Source of the DNA: Pseudomonas sp. ok272
GTDB lineage: Bacteria > Pseudomonadota > Gammaproteobacteria > Pseudomonadales > Pseudomonadaceae
Direction of reading: 5' to 3'
DNA: 64,000 bases
NCBI RefSeq assembly: GCF_900109995.1
Contig: NZ_FOCB01000002.1
Span: 200,247-264,246, forward strand
This document shows positions 16,953 through 25,852 of the stretch, one piece after another. How positions within the stretch are numbered: the stretch's first letter is position 1; each line of letters starts with the position of its first letter. Under the pieces are notes generated by a model. The model was not told the origin of the DNA and did not search any database. It saw only the letters and a program-made list of their open reading frames with translations. Position numbers and translations under genes: made by a program.

Positions 16953-17273
16953 ATGGACGCCCTCCACCCACGACAACCCGCCGCCTGTGAAGGCATGGCA
17001 GACATCCGCCGCGAGATCGATGCCCTGGATCACGCCGTGATCCAGCTCCTGGGCAAGCGTTTCCAGTACGTGCTGGCTGCCTCGAAGTTCAAGACTTCGG
17101 CGACCTCGGTGCGCGCACCCGAGCGCTTCGCGGCGATGTTGAGCACCCGGCGCACCTGGGCCGAGGCCGAAGGCCTGGACCCGGACGCCATCGAAAAGAT
17201 GTACCGCGACCTGGTGAACCACTTCATCGAGCAAGAGCTCAAGCAGTGGCAGGCTCACCAGGGCGCGACCTGA
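16953..17273 (+). CDS. AroQ-type chorismate mutase / isochorismate-pyruvate lyase (PchB-like)
   Basis: A 106-aa all-helical protein of the AroQ fold, close in length to PchB (101 aa). Key features are EGMADIRREIDALDHAVIQL, KRFQYVLAASKFKTS (an active-site lysine region), RAPERFAAML and the last helix DLVNHFIEQEL. PchB makes salicylate from isochorismate and is weakly active as chorismate mutase. No pchA or siderophore gene is near, so it may act as a stand-alone mutase or in another pathway. The start at 16953 follows CGGAG. Confidence 0.75.
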   Translation: MDALHPRQPAACEGMADIRREIDALDHAVIQLLGKRFQYVLAASKFKTSATSVRAPERFAAMLSTRRTWAEAEGLDPDAIEKMYRDLVNHFIEQELKQWQAHQGAT

Positions 17274-17324
17274 AACCCGGCCTCAGGTGCGCAATACGGT
17301 TCACTTAAGGTCATCTCGACATTC

Positions 17325-17360
17325 AAACAGCCAGTGGCGAGCTCGCCACCGGCTGTTTCT
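17325..17360. terminator. Intrinsic terminator between convergent genes
   Basis: AACAGCC and GGCTGTT plus an inner GTGGCGAG/CTCGCCAC pairing give a long perfect-looking hairpin, followed by TTTCTT on the plus strand. It separates the chorismate mutase gene from the convergent polyamine-binding protein gene and could serve both. Confidence 0.75.
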
Positions 17361-17397
17361 TCGATATCGGGGCGTCCTTGAGTGAACAGCATTAGCC

Positions 17398-18498
17398 TCA
17401 GGTGCCGGACTTGATGGCGATCCAGGCCCGGGTCCGCACGCGCTCCATGTTCTGCGGCAACGGCTGCACCACGTACAAGGTTTTCAGGGCTTCGCTGGTC
17501 GGCGTCAGGTTCGGGTTGCCGGTGATGTCCTTGTTGATCAGCGGCAGCGAGTCCTTGTTGGCGTTGGGGTAGCCGAGGAAGTCGCTGATGGAGGCGATGA
17601 CCTTCGGCTCCAACAGGTTGTTGAGAAACGCGTGGGCCTCGTCGACGTTCTTCGCGCTCTTAGGGATAGCAAAGGTATCAAACCAAATCGGCGCGCCGCT
17701 CTTGGGCAGGCGCCAATCGACCACCACACCGTTGCCGGCTTCCTTGGCCCGATTGCCGAACTGATAGAAGCTGCCCGAGTAACCGATGGCCACGCAAATG
17801 TCGCCGTTGGCGATGTCGGTCATGTACTTGGCGGAGTTGAAGTACGTCACATAGGGGCGAACCTTCAACAGCATCTTTTTGACCGTTTCATAGTCGGCCG
17901 GGTTCTGGCTGTTGGGGTCCAGGCCCAGGTACTGCAAGGCAATCGGGATGATCTCGGTCGGCGAGTCGAGCATCGCCACACCGCAGGACTTGAGCTTCTC
18001 CATGTTCTCGGGCTTGAACACCAGGTCCCAACTGTCCACCGGCGCGTTTTCCCCCAGCGCGGCCTTGACCTTGGCCGGGTTGAAGCCGATCAGCACGGTG
18101 CCGACCATGTACGGCACGCCGTACTGGTTGCCGGGGTCGTTCTTGGCCAACAACTTGAGCAACTCCGGGTCCTGGCGTGACCAGTTGGGCAGCTTGGACT
18201 TGTCCAGCTTCTGGAACACCTTGGCGTTGATCTGGGTTTCGAGGAACTGGTTGGACGGCACCACCAGGTCATAGCCCGAGTTACCGGTCAGCAACTTGGC
18301 TTCCAGGGACTCGTTGGTGTCGAAGGTGTCCCAGGTCAACTGGATGCCACTGTTCTTGGCGAAGTCCTTGGGTACGGACGGCAGGATGTAGTCCGCCCAG
18401 TTGTACACCCGCAGCTCTCGCTGCTCGGCCTGCACGGCGCTGGCCAGCAGCGTCAGCCCGCAAACGGTGGCGCCCAGTAGGCGTTTGATCGTGACCAT
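17398..18498 (-). CDS. Polyamine-binding periplasmic protein (PotF/SpuD-like)
   Basis: A 366-aa solute-binding protein of the PotD/PotF family. A signal peptide is visible (KRLLGATVCGLTLLASAVQA), followed by LRVYNWADYI, the family hallmark, and acidic/aromatic pocket segments such as DTFDTNESLE, IGYSGSFYQF and WFDTFAIPKSA. It captures putrescine, spermidine or a related amine for an ABC importer, but no permease or ATPase gene is adjacent. It may work with an importer encoded elsewhere or act as a sensor partner for the amine-catabolic genes in this window. The start at 18498 is set by the signal peptide. Confidence 0.85.
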   Translation of the reverse strand: MVTIKRLLGATVCGLTLLASAVQAEQRELRVYNWADYILPSVPKDFAKNSGIQLTWDTFDTNESLEAKLLTGNSGYDLVVPSNQFLETQINAKVFQKLDKSKLPNWSRQDPELLKLLAKNDPGNQYGVPYMVGTVLIGFNPAKVKAALGENAPVDSWDLVFKPENMEKLKSCGVAMLDSPTEIIPIALQYLGLDPNSQNPADYETVKKMLLKVRPYVTYFNSAKYMTDIANGDICVAIGYSGSFYQFGNRAKEAGNGVVVDWRLPKSGAPIWFDTFAIPKSAKNVDEAHAFLNNLLEPKVIASISDFLGYPNANKDSLPLINKDITGNPNLTPTSEALKTLYVVQPLPQNMERVRTRAWIAIKSGT

Positions 18499-18830
18499 GG
18501 AGTGTTCCCCAAATGTGTGGCGTGAGTTCGATGGTTTTTGTTCTGTACACGGCAGACGGCTTTCAACGATAGCCCAGGGTAAGAGGAGCAGGATCCGGCG
18601 ATGGGTTTGGCTCGAACTGGCTGGCCCCGTCATCCGGCTTTGATTCTTGCCGAGCGCCCGCCCGGATCACAGAGCGAGGTCGGCCAAAAGGGGATCGTAA
18701 TGGCCAAAATCCATGACCGTTTGTATGGGCATGCGCCGCACCTCAGTCATCGACCGATTGAGCGCAGCGCCCCATGGCGCCGGTATACTGCGCGCCGTTT
18801 TGTATCGCTCATATCAAGGAAAGATCCGCC
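18499..18830. other. Divergent intergenic region
   Basis: No gene is supportable. It contains the promoters of the divergent polyamine-binding protein and Nudix genes; a TATACT at about 18785 upstream of the Nudix start is a candidate -10 element. Nothing else is evident. Confidence 0.4.
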
Positions 18831-19286
18831 ATGCGTGAACGTCAATCGGCCCGGCTGCTGGTCATCAGTCCCACCCAACACCTGCTGCTGTTCCGCTTTG
18901 TCCATAAGCACGGGGCACTGGCGGGACAGGACTACTGGGCCACACCCGGCGGTGGCGTCGAAGACGGTGAAACCTTCCAACGCGCCGCGATACGCGAACT
19001 GCGCGAGGAAACCGGAATCGAAGTCGACCGCGTTGGCGACCCGGTGGCCCAGCGCGACTTTCCCTTGCAGTTGCCCTGCGGGGAAATCGTCCGGTCGCTG
19101 GAGCAGTACTACGTTGTACACGTCGGCAACGAGCAAGTGTCACGCACGCAATGGACCGCCCAGGAAGTCGAAGTGATGGCCGATCATCATTGGTGGTCGG
19201 CCGAGGAGCTGAGATCGACACAGGCAACCGTCTGGCCCCAGGATTTGGTCGAGACATTGGTGCGTGAGGGGGTGTTCAAGGCTTGA
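18831..19286 (+). CDS. Nudix hydrolase
   Basis: A 151-aa Nudix-fold pyrophosphohydrolase. The Nudix box G-x5-E-x7-REUxEExGU is complete, beginning GGGVEDGE and ending ELREETGIE, about residues 41-65. The rest (RQSARLLVISPTQHLLLFRF, VVHVGNEQVS..QWT) fits the MutT-like branch active on NTP-like substrates. The AAGGAAAGA stretch at 18817 supports the start. Substrate unknown. Confidence 0.9.
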   Translation: MRERQSARLLVISPTQHLLLFRFVHKHGALAGQDYWATPGGGVEDGETFQRAAIRELREETGIEVDRVGDPVAQRDFPLQLPCGEIVRSLEQYYVVHVGNEQVSRTQWTAQEVEVMADHHWWSAEELRSTQATVWPQDLVETLVREGVFKA

Positions 19287-19654
19287 GCCAGGGGGATCGT
19301 TCGCCCCCCCTCGTCCTTCGATAGGGTCCTGACTGTCGAACGTTCGTGTACCCGGCTGATGAACGTCTTGTGAGGCGCGTTGAAGTTTATCTGTCTGGGT
19401 TTTATGCAGACCTGAAAGCGGGGGCGGATGAATAGATCGGATAAATAGATCCGTCCCCTTTTCTAATGGCGTTATTTAGAACCGGGGGGCGGCGGCTGGC
19501 TACTGTCAGATCTTACAGGTCGGGGTGGGTTTTCGATGAGCGGTCGATAGGTGCCCTGCCCCCTTCACGAGCACGTTTACGCTCACACGTGATGCTACTT
19601 CCTGATGAAATCCGCTAGGCTTGGCCTCTTTCATTGCCCAGGACGGACCCCGCC
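19287..19654. other. Intergenic region with an inverted repeat
   Basis: No gene seen. It contains an imperfect inverted repeat, GGGGCGGAT (19421-19429) against ATCCGTCCCC (19449-19458), with AATAGATC repeated inside. The motif resembles other small repeats scattered in pseudomonad intergenic DNA. Confidence 0.5.
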
Positions 19655-20155
19655 ATGTCGACACACTCGCCTTCCCTGCAAGACAGCGCCGCGCCCGAAG
19701 GCGTGTGCTATGGCTGTGGCGGTCGCAACCCCCACGGCCTGCACATCAAGAGCCGTTGGGATGAAGACGGCGTGCACGTGGTGGCCGAACACCTGCCCGA
19801 AGCCAAATACTGCGGCTGGCCGGACCTGGTGTACGGCGGCTTGATCGCCATGCTCGTGGACTGCCACTCCAACTGGACCGCCATGGCCTACCACTACCGC
19901 AACGATGGCCGCGACGTGGGCACCCTGCCCCGCATCGACTGTGTCACCGGCAGCCTGGGCATCAAGTTCATCAAACCCACGCCGATGGGCGTGCCGCTGA
20001 CCTTGCGAGCCAAAGTCGAAGGTGAGGTCGGGCGCAAGAGCCGGGTGATCTGCGAGGTGTATGCCGGCGACGTGCTGACCGCCATAGGCGACTCGGTGTT
20101 TGTGCGGGTCGATACCGGGTTGTTGTCGGCGCAGGCCCATGGGCGCGAAGCGTGA
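19655..20155 (+). CDS. PaaI-type hotdog-fold thioesterase
   Basis: A 166-aa hotdog-fold protein. The hotdog helix and preceding loop are visible (YGGLIAMLVDCHSNWTAMA), with D at the position usually catalytic in PaaI-like acyl-CoA thioesterases, then the long strands (TGSLGIKFIKPTPMG, LTLRAKVEG, CEVYAGD). Near the N-terminus CYGCGGRNPHGL has a CxxC arrangement often seen in this branch and possibly metal binding. Stand-alone gene; the acyl-CoA substrate is unknown. Confidence 0.8.
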   Translation: MSTHSPSLQDSAAPEGVCYGCGGRNPHGLHIKSRWDEDGVHVVAEHLPEAKYCGWPDLVYGGLIAMLVDCHSNWTAMAYHYRNDGRDVGTLPRIDCVTGSLGIKFIKPTPMGVPLTLRAKVEGEVGRKSRVICEVYAGDVLTAIGDSVFVRVDTGLLSAQAHGREA

Positions 20156-20369
20156 CATTAGCGTCCCTTCATGCCGGCACCGCCATCGAAACCGCGCTCT
20201 GCCCCGACGTCGCTCCGGGGGCCGGGCGGGCACTGCACTCAGCCACGCTGCACGGTGGCTCACCCAACCGTAGCGCGCAGGAGCGAGACGTCATCGTCAT
20301 CCAATTTGGCCTGCGCTCCTCAACGCTGCGTTGCCAGGCAAACGACGTCATGTCCCTGGCAGCGCACCG

Positions 20370-21080
20370 TCACCACAGACCCGGTACCAACCGCCAGCGT
20401 ACCCGCCGCGCATACTCGGCATACCCGGCCAGCTCGGCGTGTAGCATCTGGTCCTCCCAGGCGGTGCGCAGCACCAGCAACCCCGCCGTCAACGCGGCCG
20501 GCACCAGCGCCCAGAACGAACCCAGCGCCAGGGCCATGCCGAAAAACAGCAACAGCGCGGCGACGTACCCGGGATGGCGCACAACCCGATAGGGACCGCT
20601 GTCGATCACGTGATGATGACGCTCGGACTGAAGGCGCACGCCGGGCTCGAAAAACGGATTGACCGCCTGCGCCCAGGTCGCCAACGCGAGCCCCAGCACA
20701 ATGCCGGCATAGCCGAGCCACACCACTGCGGCCGGTGCCGCCGCCCCGTGAAACCGCCCAGCATCGAACGCGCCGACCGGCAGCACGGTCGTCATCAAGG
20801 GCAGCATGAGCCACAGCAGGGCTTTGTCCCAGCCCTTGGTACCCGCCTGGACGCGGCTGCGGGCGCGAAAGATCACCGGATTGACCTTGGCCAGTATCCC
20901 CGCCGAGACCACAAAACCCAGCAGCAGAACCGCGATAAACACCCACCCCGGCCACCAGGCGAAGCTACCGGCCGGCAGGAAGATCAACACCAGCAGCGCC
21001 AACGGCACGCCGACGGCGTAAGTGATGGCCATGGCCCGCGACATCGGGCTGGGGTCTTGGGGCAGTTGGGAGGTTTCCAT
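20370..21080 (-). CDS. ICMT/PEMT-like integral membrane methyltransferase
   Basis: A 236-aa membrane protein with five or so hydrophobic segments and, at the C-terminus, the isoprenylcysteine/phospholipid methyltransferase signature GPYRVVRHPGYVAALL, followed by LRTAWEDQML and YAEYARRVRWRLVPGLW. Proteins of this type methylate lipid-linked or small hydrophobic substrates with S-adenosylmethionine. The substrate cannot be predicted. The 20156-20369 gap before the thioesterase holds no gene; the start could also be at 21044 (MSRAMAITY). Confidence 0.8.
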   Translation of the reverse strand: METSQLPQDPSPMSRAMAITYAVGVPLALLVLIFLPAGSFAWWPGWVFIAVLLLGFVVSAGILAKVNPVIFRARSRVQAGTKGWDKALLWLMLPLMTTVLPVGAFDAGRFHGAAAPAAVVWLGYAGIVLGLALATWAQAVNPFFEPGVRLQSERHHHVIDSGPYRVVRHPGYVAALLLFFGMALALGSFWALVPAALTAGLLVLRTAWEDQMLHAELAGYAEYARRVRWRLVPGLW

Positions 21081-21204
21081 GGCCGCAATGGTTCACCTGT
21101 GGGGAATGGTGATACCCCTCAGTATCGACCACAAACCGCACCGATGACGCCGCACTGACGACGGACCGAGTGGGTGTTGAACACGCTCGTGCAGGATGAC
21201 CCCT

Positions 21205-21275
21205 TGTGGGAGCGACAGCGCATCCAACATCGCCAGTGACTGAACCATCGCTTTCGCGGGCAAGCCCTCTCCCAC
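21205..21275. repeat. REP pair, degenerate
   Basis: Outer ends TGTGGGAGC and CTCTCCCAC with an inner TTCGCGGGCAAG arm on the right only; the left arm is worn. It lies in the 678-base gene-free stretch 21081-21758. Confidence 0.6.
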
Positions 21276-21319
21276 GGGTTTTGCGGTGTGGCGCGGGTAG
21301 CATTGACGCCAGAGATCCC

Positions 21320-21408
21320 TGTGGGAGGGGGCTTGCCCGCGAAGACGTCAGCACATCCAGCATCAGGACTGGCTGACACACCGCTTTCACCGGCAAGCCG
21401 CTCCCACG
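21320..21408. repeat. REPIN, degenerate
   Basis: TGTGGGAGGGGGCTTGCCCG at the left and CACCGGCAAGCCGCTCCCAC at the right. Second of two REP pairs in this gap. The rest of the gap (21409-21758) has only a short stem, GCAAAAGC/GCTTTTTTGC at about 21567, and the leader of the DUF3077 gene. Confidence 0.7.
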
Positions 21409-21758
21409 GGCGTTTTGCTTAACGCGTTGGGATTGGCCGTGGTGGGCCCTGACCGGTCCTACACATTCTTGGGAATCCCTCGCCTTGTCCGCTGATCCAA
21501 TGCCGCTTATAGTCCGCCCCGTCGCCCCCATTGGCGACTCAGGTTTGGCGACCTGATCGATCGGGTGCAAAAGCTCTGTGCTTTTTTGCAGACGCTGTTG
21601 CACGCTCGCAAAGCTGTCTTTATGGCAGCTGTGCGCGGGAGACCTTCGGGTCTGCCGGTATTCCGATCCCGGTTCGCCAACCTGCGTACAGCTGCCACCC
21701 AATCGTTTGGCGACGATTGCAGTGCAGTCCACTTTGCATTGATCGGAGCTTCAAAAAC

Positions 21759-22031
21759 ATGGACAGATACATGCCCCTCACCGGAATCGACCTGATCCCG
21801 GCCTCGTTGCTCATCGACACCCAAGCCCCCCTCGACGTCCTGCATGCCACGGCCGACTACCGCATCCGCACCGTCACCCAGGTGCTGGAAAACATCGCCT
21901 TTCGCGCCGACATCGAAAGCGACACCGTCGTGCTCGCCGACTTCGCCAAGCTGCTGGCCATCCCATTGCGCGACGGCTGCGACGTGCTGGACGTGATCGG
22001 CAGACGCTTACGGGCCCAGGCGACGCCGTGA
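21759..22031 (+). CDS. DUF3077-type small protein
   Basis: A 90-aa protein resembling the small DUF3077 family common in Pseudomonas: PLDVLHATADYRIRTVTQVL, then ESDTVVLADFAKLLAIPLRD near the end. The function of the family is not known. The frame is open further upstream, but the ATG at 21759 gives the usual length; an AGCTTCAAAA leader gives no strong ribosome binding site. It converges on the type VI immunity-like genes. Confidence 0.65.
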   Translation: MDRYMPLTGIDLIPASLLIDTQAPLDVLHATADYRIRTVTQVLENIAFRADIESDTVVLADFAKLLAIPLRDGCDVLDVIGRRLRAQATP

Positions 22032-22034
22032 ATG

Positions 22035-22062
22035 AAAACAGGCGCCTGGTTGGGCGCCTGCT
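22035..22062. terminator. Terminator hairpin between convergent genes
   Basis: CAGGCGCC and GGCGCCTG form an 8-bp perfect stem with a 6-base loop. On the minus strand it is followed by TTTTC, so it fits as terminator of the effector/immunity operon; it may also stop the DUF3077 transcript. Confidence 0.7.
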
Positions 22063-22091
22063 TCATGACTCAAGCCACCGAGGGCGGCGTT

Positions 22092-22703
22092 TCACGGCTT
22101 CACCCACGGCCTGCCAAGGCCGAGCGTGATGAGATAGCGCTCTTGAGTCGGGTGCCTGTCGTCCTTGAAGCGGCGAACCCCCAACCTAATCTGATACTGC
22201 TCACCCGCTTGCCAGTAGGTCTTCCCCCCTCTCCTTACGTTCTGTAACTGGGCACGCCATTGGGGGGTGTCGGCAAACGCTGGAAAGTCCGGCCGGGTAA
22301 CGGTCCAGCCGACTTGGCGCCATTGTTCCTGCAAGTCCAGTACAACCTTTAGCGTGTCGTCGAGTAGCAGGGGTTCGATTTGGGGGGACATGCGGACACT
22401 GTTGATTGTCTCATCAGGCCTATGGATAACCGCAAAAAAACGAGCCGGAGGGGTTTCAAACGCGTATTGCGGGTCTATGAAGCGTAGACGGGCATCCGCC
22501 CCGGGAATGCTGAACGATACGTCACCAGCAATAGCCGGACCAATTTTAGCGCTGGAACGCTGACGCATGTCCTCCCAAGGCTCGCCAATCACCAACGCGA
22601 TCTCTTTTTCTGGCAGTACCCCAATGACCGCCCAGACGATGACAACCCCAATTGCCAATGCAAGTCCACCGCGTCGCCAGCCGACACGTCGCAACCCTCT
22701 CAT
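22092..22703 (-). CDS. Putative type VI immunity protein, copy 2
   Basis: A 203-aa protein with one N-terminal membrane helix (GGLALAIGVVIVWAVIGVLP) and a presumably periplasmic domain. It is a close paralogue of the gene just upstream (22700-23311): PEKEIALV-GEPWEDMRQRSS, DTPQWRAQL-NVRRGG and HPTQERYLITLGLGRPWVKP are nearly the same in both, while residues 60-90 differ most. Its ATG at 22703 overlaps the TGA of copy 1, and this start gives both copies exactly 203 residues; a start at 22715 is also possible. Position behind a PAAR-effector gene suggests a duplicated immunity gene. Function is inferred from context only. Confidence 0.65.
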   Translation of the reverse strand: MRGLRRVGWRRGGLALAIGVVIVWAVIGVLPEKEIALVIGEPWEDMRQRSSAKIGPAIAGDVSFSIPGADARLRFIDPQYAFETPPARFFAVIHRPDETINSVRMSPQIEPLLLDDTLKVVLDLQEQWRQVGWTVTRPDFPAFADTPQWRAQLQNVRRGGKTYWQAGEQYQIRLGVRRFKDDRHPTQERYLITLGLGRPWVKP

Positions 22704-23311
22704 GGCTTCACCCAAGGCCTGCCAAGGCCAAGTGTGATGAGATAGCGCTCTTGAGTCGGGTGCCTGTCGTCCTCAAAGCGATGGACCACCAGCATGACCT
22801 GGTACTGATCACCGGCTTGCCAGTAGGTCGTCCCACCTCTCCTTACGTTCCGCAATTGAGCACGCCATTGGGGGGTGTCGGCAATCGCTGGAAAGTCCGG
22901 CCGGGTAACGGTCCAACCGCCTTGGTGCCATTGTGCCTGTAAATCCAGTATGACCTTGAGGGTGTCGTCAAGCAGCAGCGGTTCGACTTGGGGCGACATG
23001 CGGACACCGGTAGCTCGTTCATCGCTATTGAAATTAATGGTGAAGAAGCGAGCCTGTGGAGTGACAAACCCGTACTGGGGATCGATCAAACGCAGGCGCG
23101 CATCCGATCTGGGAATGCTGAACCAATGATGCCCAGCAATCGCCGGACCAATTTTAGCGCTGGAGCGTTGGCGCATGTCTTCCCACGGCTCGCCCATCAC
23201 CAGGGCGATCTCCTTCTCTGGCAGTGCCCCAATCGCCGCCCATGCAACAACGCCAATGGCTGCCAGCCATACCCCACGGCGCCTCCAACTCATCCGCTCA
23301 AACCAGTTCAC
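22700..23311 (-). CDS. Putative type VI immunity protein, copy 1
   Basis: A 203-aa single-pass membrane protein (RRRGVWLAAIGVVAWAAIGA) with the same architecture as copy 2. Its ATG at 23311 overlaps the stop of the PAAR-effector gene by four bases, an arrangement that couples translation of a toxin and its immunity protein. A membrane-anchored periplasmic domain would fit protection against a periplasm-acting effector. No known domain is recognised by eye. Confidence 0.65.
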   Translation of the reverse strand: MNWFERMSWRRRGVWLAAIGVVAWAAIGALPEKEIALVMGEPWEDMRQRSSAKIGPAIAGHHWFSIPRSDARLRLIDPQYGFVTPQARFFTINFNSDERATGVRMSPQVEPLLLDDTLKVILDLQAQWHQGGWTVTRPDFPAIADTPQWRAQLRNVRRGGTTYWQAGDQYQVMLVVHRFEDDRHPTQERYLITLGLGRPWVKP

Positions 23312-24765
23312 CGCACACCTCGACCGAAGGCGATGTCCCGAATGGCCTGTTCGATCAGGCTGTGCTGATGCGCGTCACGTAACAGTTCGTCAAACTGCGC
23401 CGCTGCCCGGAGCACAAAGGCCATGCGTTGATCAAGATTGGACAGGTCGGCAAATGGGCTGCCGCTAAAACCAATGGTGCGTCCGTCATCGACCCGACGG
23501 CATTGGCTGGCCAGTGTCAGTTCGATGGCTTGAGTGGCGCCGGGCAAGAGATTGGTGACATGGGCGAGATGGTTGCCATACAGCAGGGCTACCAGCTTGG
23601 GGTTGCTGTACATCGCTGGTTGCAGGATGTTGGCTTGTTCGTGTGTGGCAAGCCACTTAACACTTTCGGCAATGTTGCCAGCCTCAATTGCCCTGAAAGC
23701 GAGCAGGATCTCCTCATGATCATTTCCGAACTCCAGCGTCTGCTGCCCCACCGGCCACAACACTGCCGGCCACCCATCCCCATAAATTCCCTGCCGCGCC
23801 GGCAAGCACTTCTCCAGCTTCTCCAGCCCCCGATCCAGGTAGAACGCATGCAGTGGATACACATCCAAGAACAGCGTGGTGTTACCCATGGCCAGTAGGT
23901 CATGCACATGCTGGAGGTTCTGCTGCACAAGCGACTGCTCTTCACCCGCGAGCCTTAAATCAATGCTCGACAGCGGGTTGTCACGCAGGGCCTGCTCGTA
24001 CTCGCGTTGCGCCCGCTCGTCATGCCCGCCAAACAGGGTCAAGCCAAAAAAGCTCATCCGCCGTTTGGCGCTCTCGACCATGCGCTCTGCGGCATCCGTC
24101 TGGGCTTGAACCTTCTCGATGGAGTCGGCGGCGTGCAGCAAACCGCAGCCCACCTGTTTGGAGGCGAAGGCCGCAAGCCCCGCCCATTGCAAGCGTGGGT
24201 CGCGTAGCCAGAGCGTGGCGTAGGCCGCATTGATCGCCCGGTTGCGCGCCTTGGGGTCGGCGATCAGCACGCCGTCTGGCGCGACGATGGCTTCGGCTCG
24301 CTGTTGATAGGTGTACCAGATGTTCTCGCACGAAACCCCTGATACGGGGTACGCAGATGCCCTGGATGGGCTCGGTGCTGGCGCGACATTGACTGGGCGC
24401 GGCGCGACCGGTGCCGGAGCTGGCGCTGGGGTGGCGACGGCCGCACGGGGAGCCGCCGCGGCGCTGCTGGCCTGCGCTGCAGGGTCGGGCCCCTCATACG
24501 TAGAGCCCGTAAAAGAGGCCATGAACCTGGCCCGACAAGGGCAACTGCTGACGCTGTCCAGCGTACCGGCGACCCGCCGGCCGGAACTGCTGATGAAGGA
24601 CACCCCGCCCCTGATCTGGTAGGTCTTACCGTCCTTGCCGCACGACACCCGATCCCCATCACGAGAATGGGCAAAGCCGAACATCATGACCAATGAATCC
24701 GCTTCCAGCACCGTGCCGCCGCAGGTGGTCTTGTCCCCTTGGCGAATGAAATAGCCGGTGGCCAT
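23308..24765 (-). CDS. PAAR-domain type VI secretion effector
   Basis: A 485-aa modular protein. Residues 1-95 form a PAAR domain (GYFIRQGDKTTCGGTVLEAD at the start, then DGDRVSCGKDGKTYQI and VAGTLDS), the sharp tip that caps VgrG on the type VI spike. Residues about 95-140 are a low-complexity Ala/Pro linker. The C-terminal 340 residues (CENIWYTYQQRAEAI..., GLAAFASKQVGCGLLHAAD) form an uncharacterised toxin-like domain, mostly helical; it recalls DUF2515-type proteins, which I cannot verify. No VgrG, adaptor or tss genes are nearby, so this is an orphan effector module using a secretion system elsewhere. The two following genes are likely its immunity genes. Confidence 0.8.
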   Translation of the reverse strand: MATGYFIRQGDKTTCGGTVLEADSLVMMFGFAHSRDGDRVSCGKDGKTYQIRGGVSFISSSGRRVAGTLDSVSSCPCRARFMASFTGSTYEGPDPAAQASSAAAAPRAAVATPAPAPAPVAPRPVNVAPAPSPSRASAYPVSGVSCENIWYTYQQRAEAIVAPDGVLIADPKARNRAINAAYATLWLRDPRLQWAGLAAFASKQVGCGLLHAADSIEKVQAQTDAAERMVESAKRRMSFFGLTLFGGHDERAQREYEQALRDNPLSSIDLRLAGEEQSLVQQNLQHVHDLLAMGNTTLFLDVYPLHAFYLDRGLEKLEKCLPARQGIYGDGWPAVLWPVGQQTLEFGNDHEEILLAFRAIEAGNIAESVKWLATHEQANILQPAMYSNPKLVALLYGNHLAHVTNLLPGATQAIELTLASQCRRVDDGRTIGFSGSPFADLSNLDQRMAFVLRAAAQFDELLRDAHQHSLIEQAIRDIAFGRGVR

Positions 24766-25075
24766 TACGTGCTCTCCTTCCCGACAGGTTGTTGACCCGA
24801 CTCAGGATCGAGTCGGCCAACGCACCCTACGGCGTCAGAAAAGCCATTCAAAGCCGTCAAGAACGAACAAGAAATGCCCTACATGAAACTCAGAATCTTG
24901 CGCAAAAACAGCGAGAAAGAATCACTTTTTTCTGTACGAAAAGACTATTTACCACTCCTGAAACGTCTCAACGTGCTCCCCATCCCCTGTTGCGAAAAAA
25001 CCGTCGGGCTGGCCGAAGGACGATAAATCGAATTTCGTATACTCTATCCGCACCTCATTCCGAAGATTCGCCGCC
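24766..25075. other. Divergent intergenic region
   Basis: No gene seen. It carries the promoter of the PAAR effector operon (minus) and that of the GntR gene (plus), including the operator-like TCGTATACTC at 25035-25044. Confidence 0.5.
25035..25044. promoter_or_regulatory. Degenerate copy of the hydroxyproline-cluster operator
   Basis: TCGTATACTC, matching 8 of 10 bases of the palindrome TCGTATACGA found upstream of the ABC importer and deaminase genes. It is 32 bases before the GTG start of the GntR regulator, a position suited to autoregulation. Confidence 0.5.
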
Positions 25076-25747
25076 GTGAACCTACCCAAACTCAATGCCC
25101 CCGACCTTGGCAACACGCCGTCCACCTCGGAGATCATCACCCATCATCTGCGCGACGCTATCGTCGCCGGGCATTTTGCCGAAGATGAGCCGATTCGTCA
25201 GGACGACATTGCCCGCCAGTTCAACGTCAGCAAGATCCCGGTACGCGAGGCCCTCAAGCGCCTGGAGGCCGAAGGGCTGGTGATGTTCCAGCGCAATCGC
25301 GGGGCGATGGTCACGCGTATCTCCGACGCGGAGCTGGCGCAGATGTTCGAGGTACGCATGCTGCTCGAAGACAAGGTGCTGCGCCTGGCCATTCCCAACA
25401 TGACCGAGGCCACCTTCGCCCGCGCCGAGAGTATCTGCCAGGAGTTCGTCGGCGAAGACGACGTCGGCCGCTGGGCCGAGCTCAACTGGCAATTGCACGC
25501 GTGCCTGTACGAACCGGCGCAACGGCCGTTCCTGGTGAGCCTGATCCGTTCGGTCAATGACAAGCTGGAACGCTACCTGCGCATGCAGATGAGCCTGTCG
25601 GCCGGCAAGGACCGCGCCGATCACGAGCACCGCGACATCATCCAGGCCTGTCGGGCCGGTGATGTCGACCTGGCGGTGAAGCTGCTGGACGAGCACATCG
25701 CCGGCGTCTGCCAGACCCTGTTCGAACACCTGCCGCACGCCCATTGA
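25076..25747 (+). CDS. GntR-family (FCD) transcriptional regulator
   Basis: A 223-aa regulator with a GntR winged helix at residues about 18-80 (SEIITHHLRDAIVAGHF, DDIARQFNVSKIPVREALKR) and an FCD ligand domain with candidate metal-binding residues (ELNWQLHACLYEPA, DHEHRDIIQACRAGD). GTG start; no in-frame ATG gives the full helix-turn-helix. It is the first gene of the hydroxyproline region and very likely binds the TCGTATACGA palindromes at 30514 and 35446 plus its own degenerate site at 25035. FCD regulators usually release DNA when a small organic acid binds; here a hydroxyproline or pyrroline intermediate is plausible. Confidence 0.85.
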   Translation: MNLPKLNAPDLGNTPSTSEIITHHLRDAIVAGHFAEDEPIRQDDIARQFNVSKIPVREALKRLEAEGLVMFQRNRGAMVTRISDAELAQMFEVRMLLEDKVLRLAIPNMTEATFARAESICQEFVGEDDVGRWAELNWQLHACLYEPAQRPFLVSLIRSVNDKLERYLRMQMSLSAGKDRADHEHRDIIQACRAGDVDLAVKLLDEHIAGVCQTLFEHLPHAH

Positions 25748-25852
25748 GCCCTGTGCCGATTTCGTCATCGGCACCGGGTAAATCCATCAAGCCGCCACCG
25801 CGCTGCACGGGCCACTCTTTCGCTCACTCATCTGAACGGACGTGGCCCCCCC

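Noticed and set aside
16953..17273. Salicylate siderophore cluster suggested by the PchB-like protein
   Set aside because: No isochorismate synthase, adenylation or siderophore peptide synthetase gene is in the neighbourhood.
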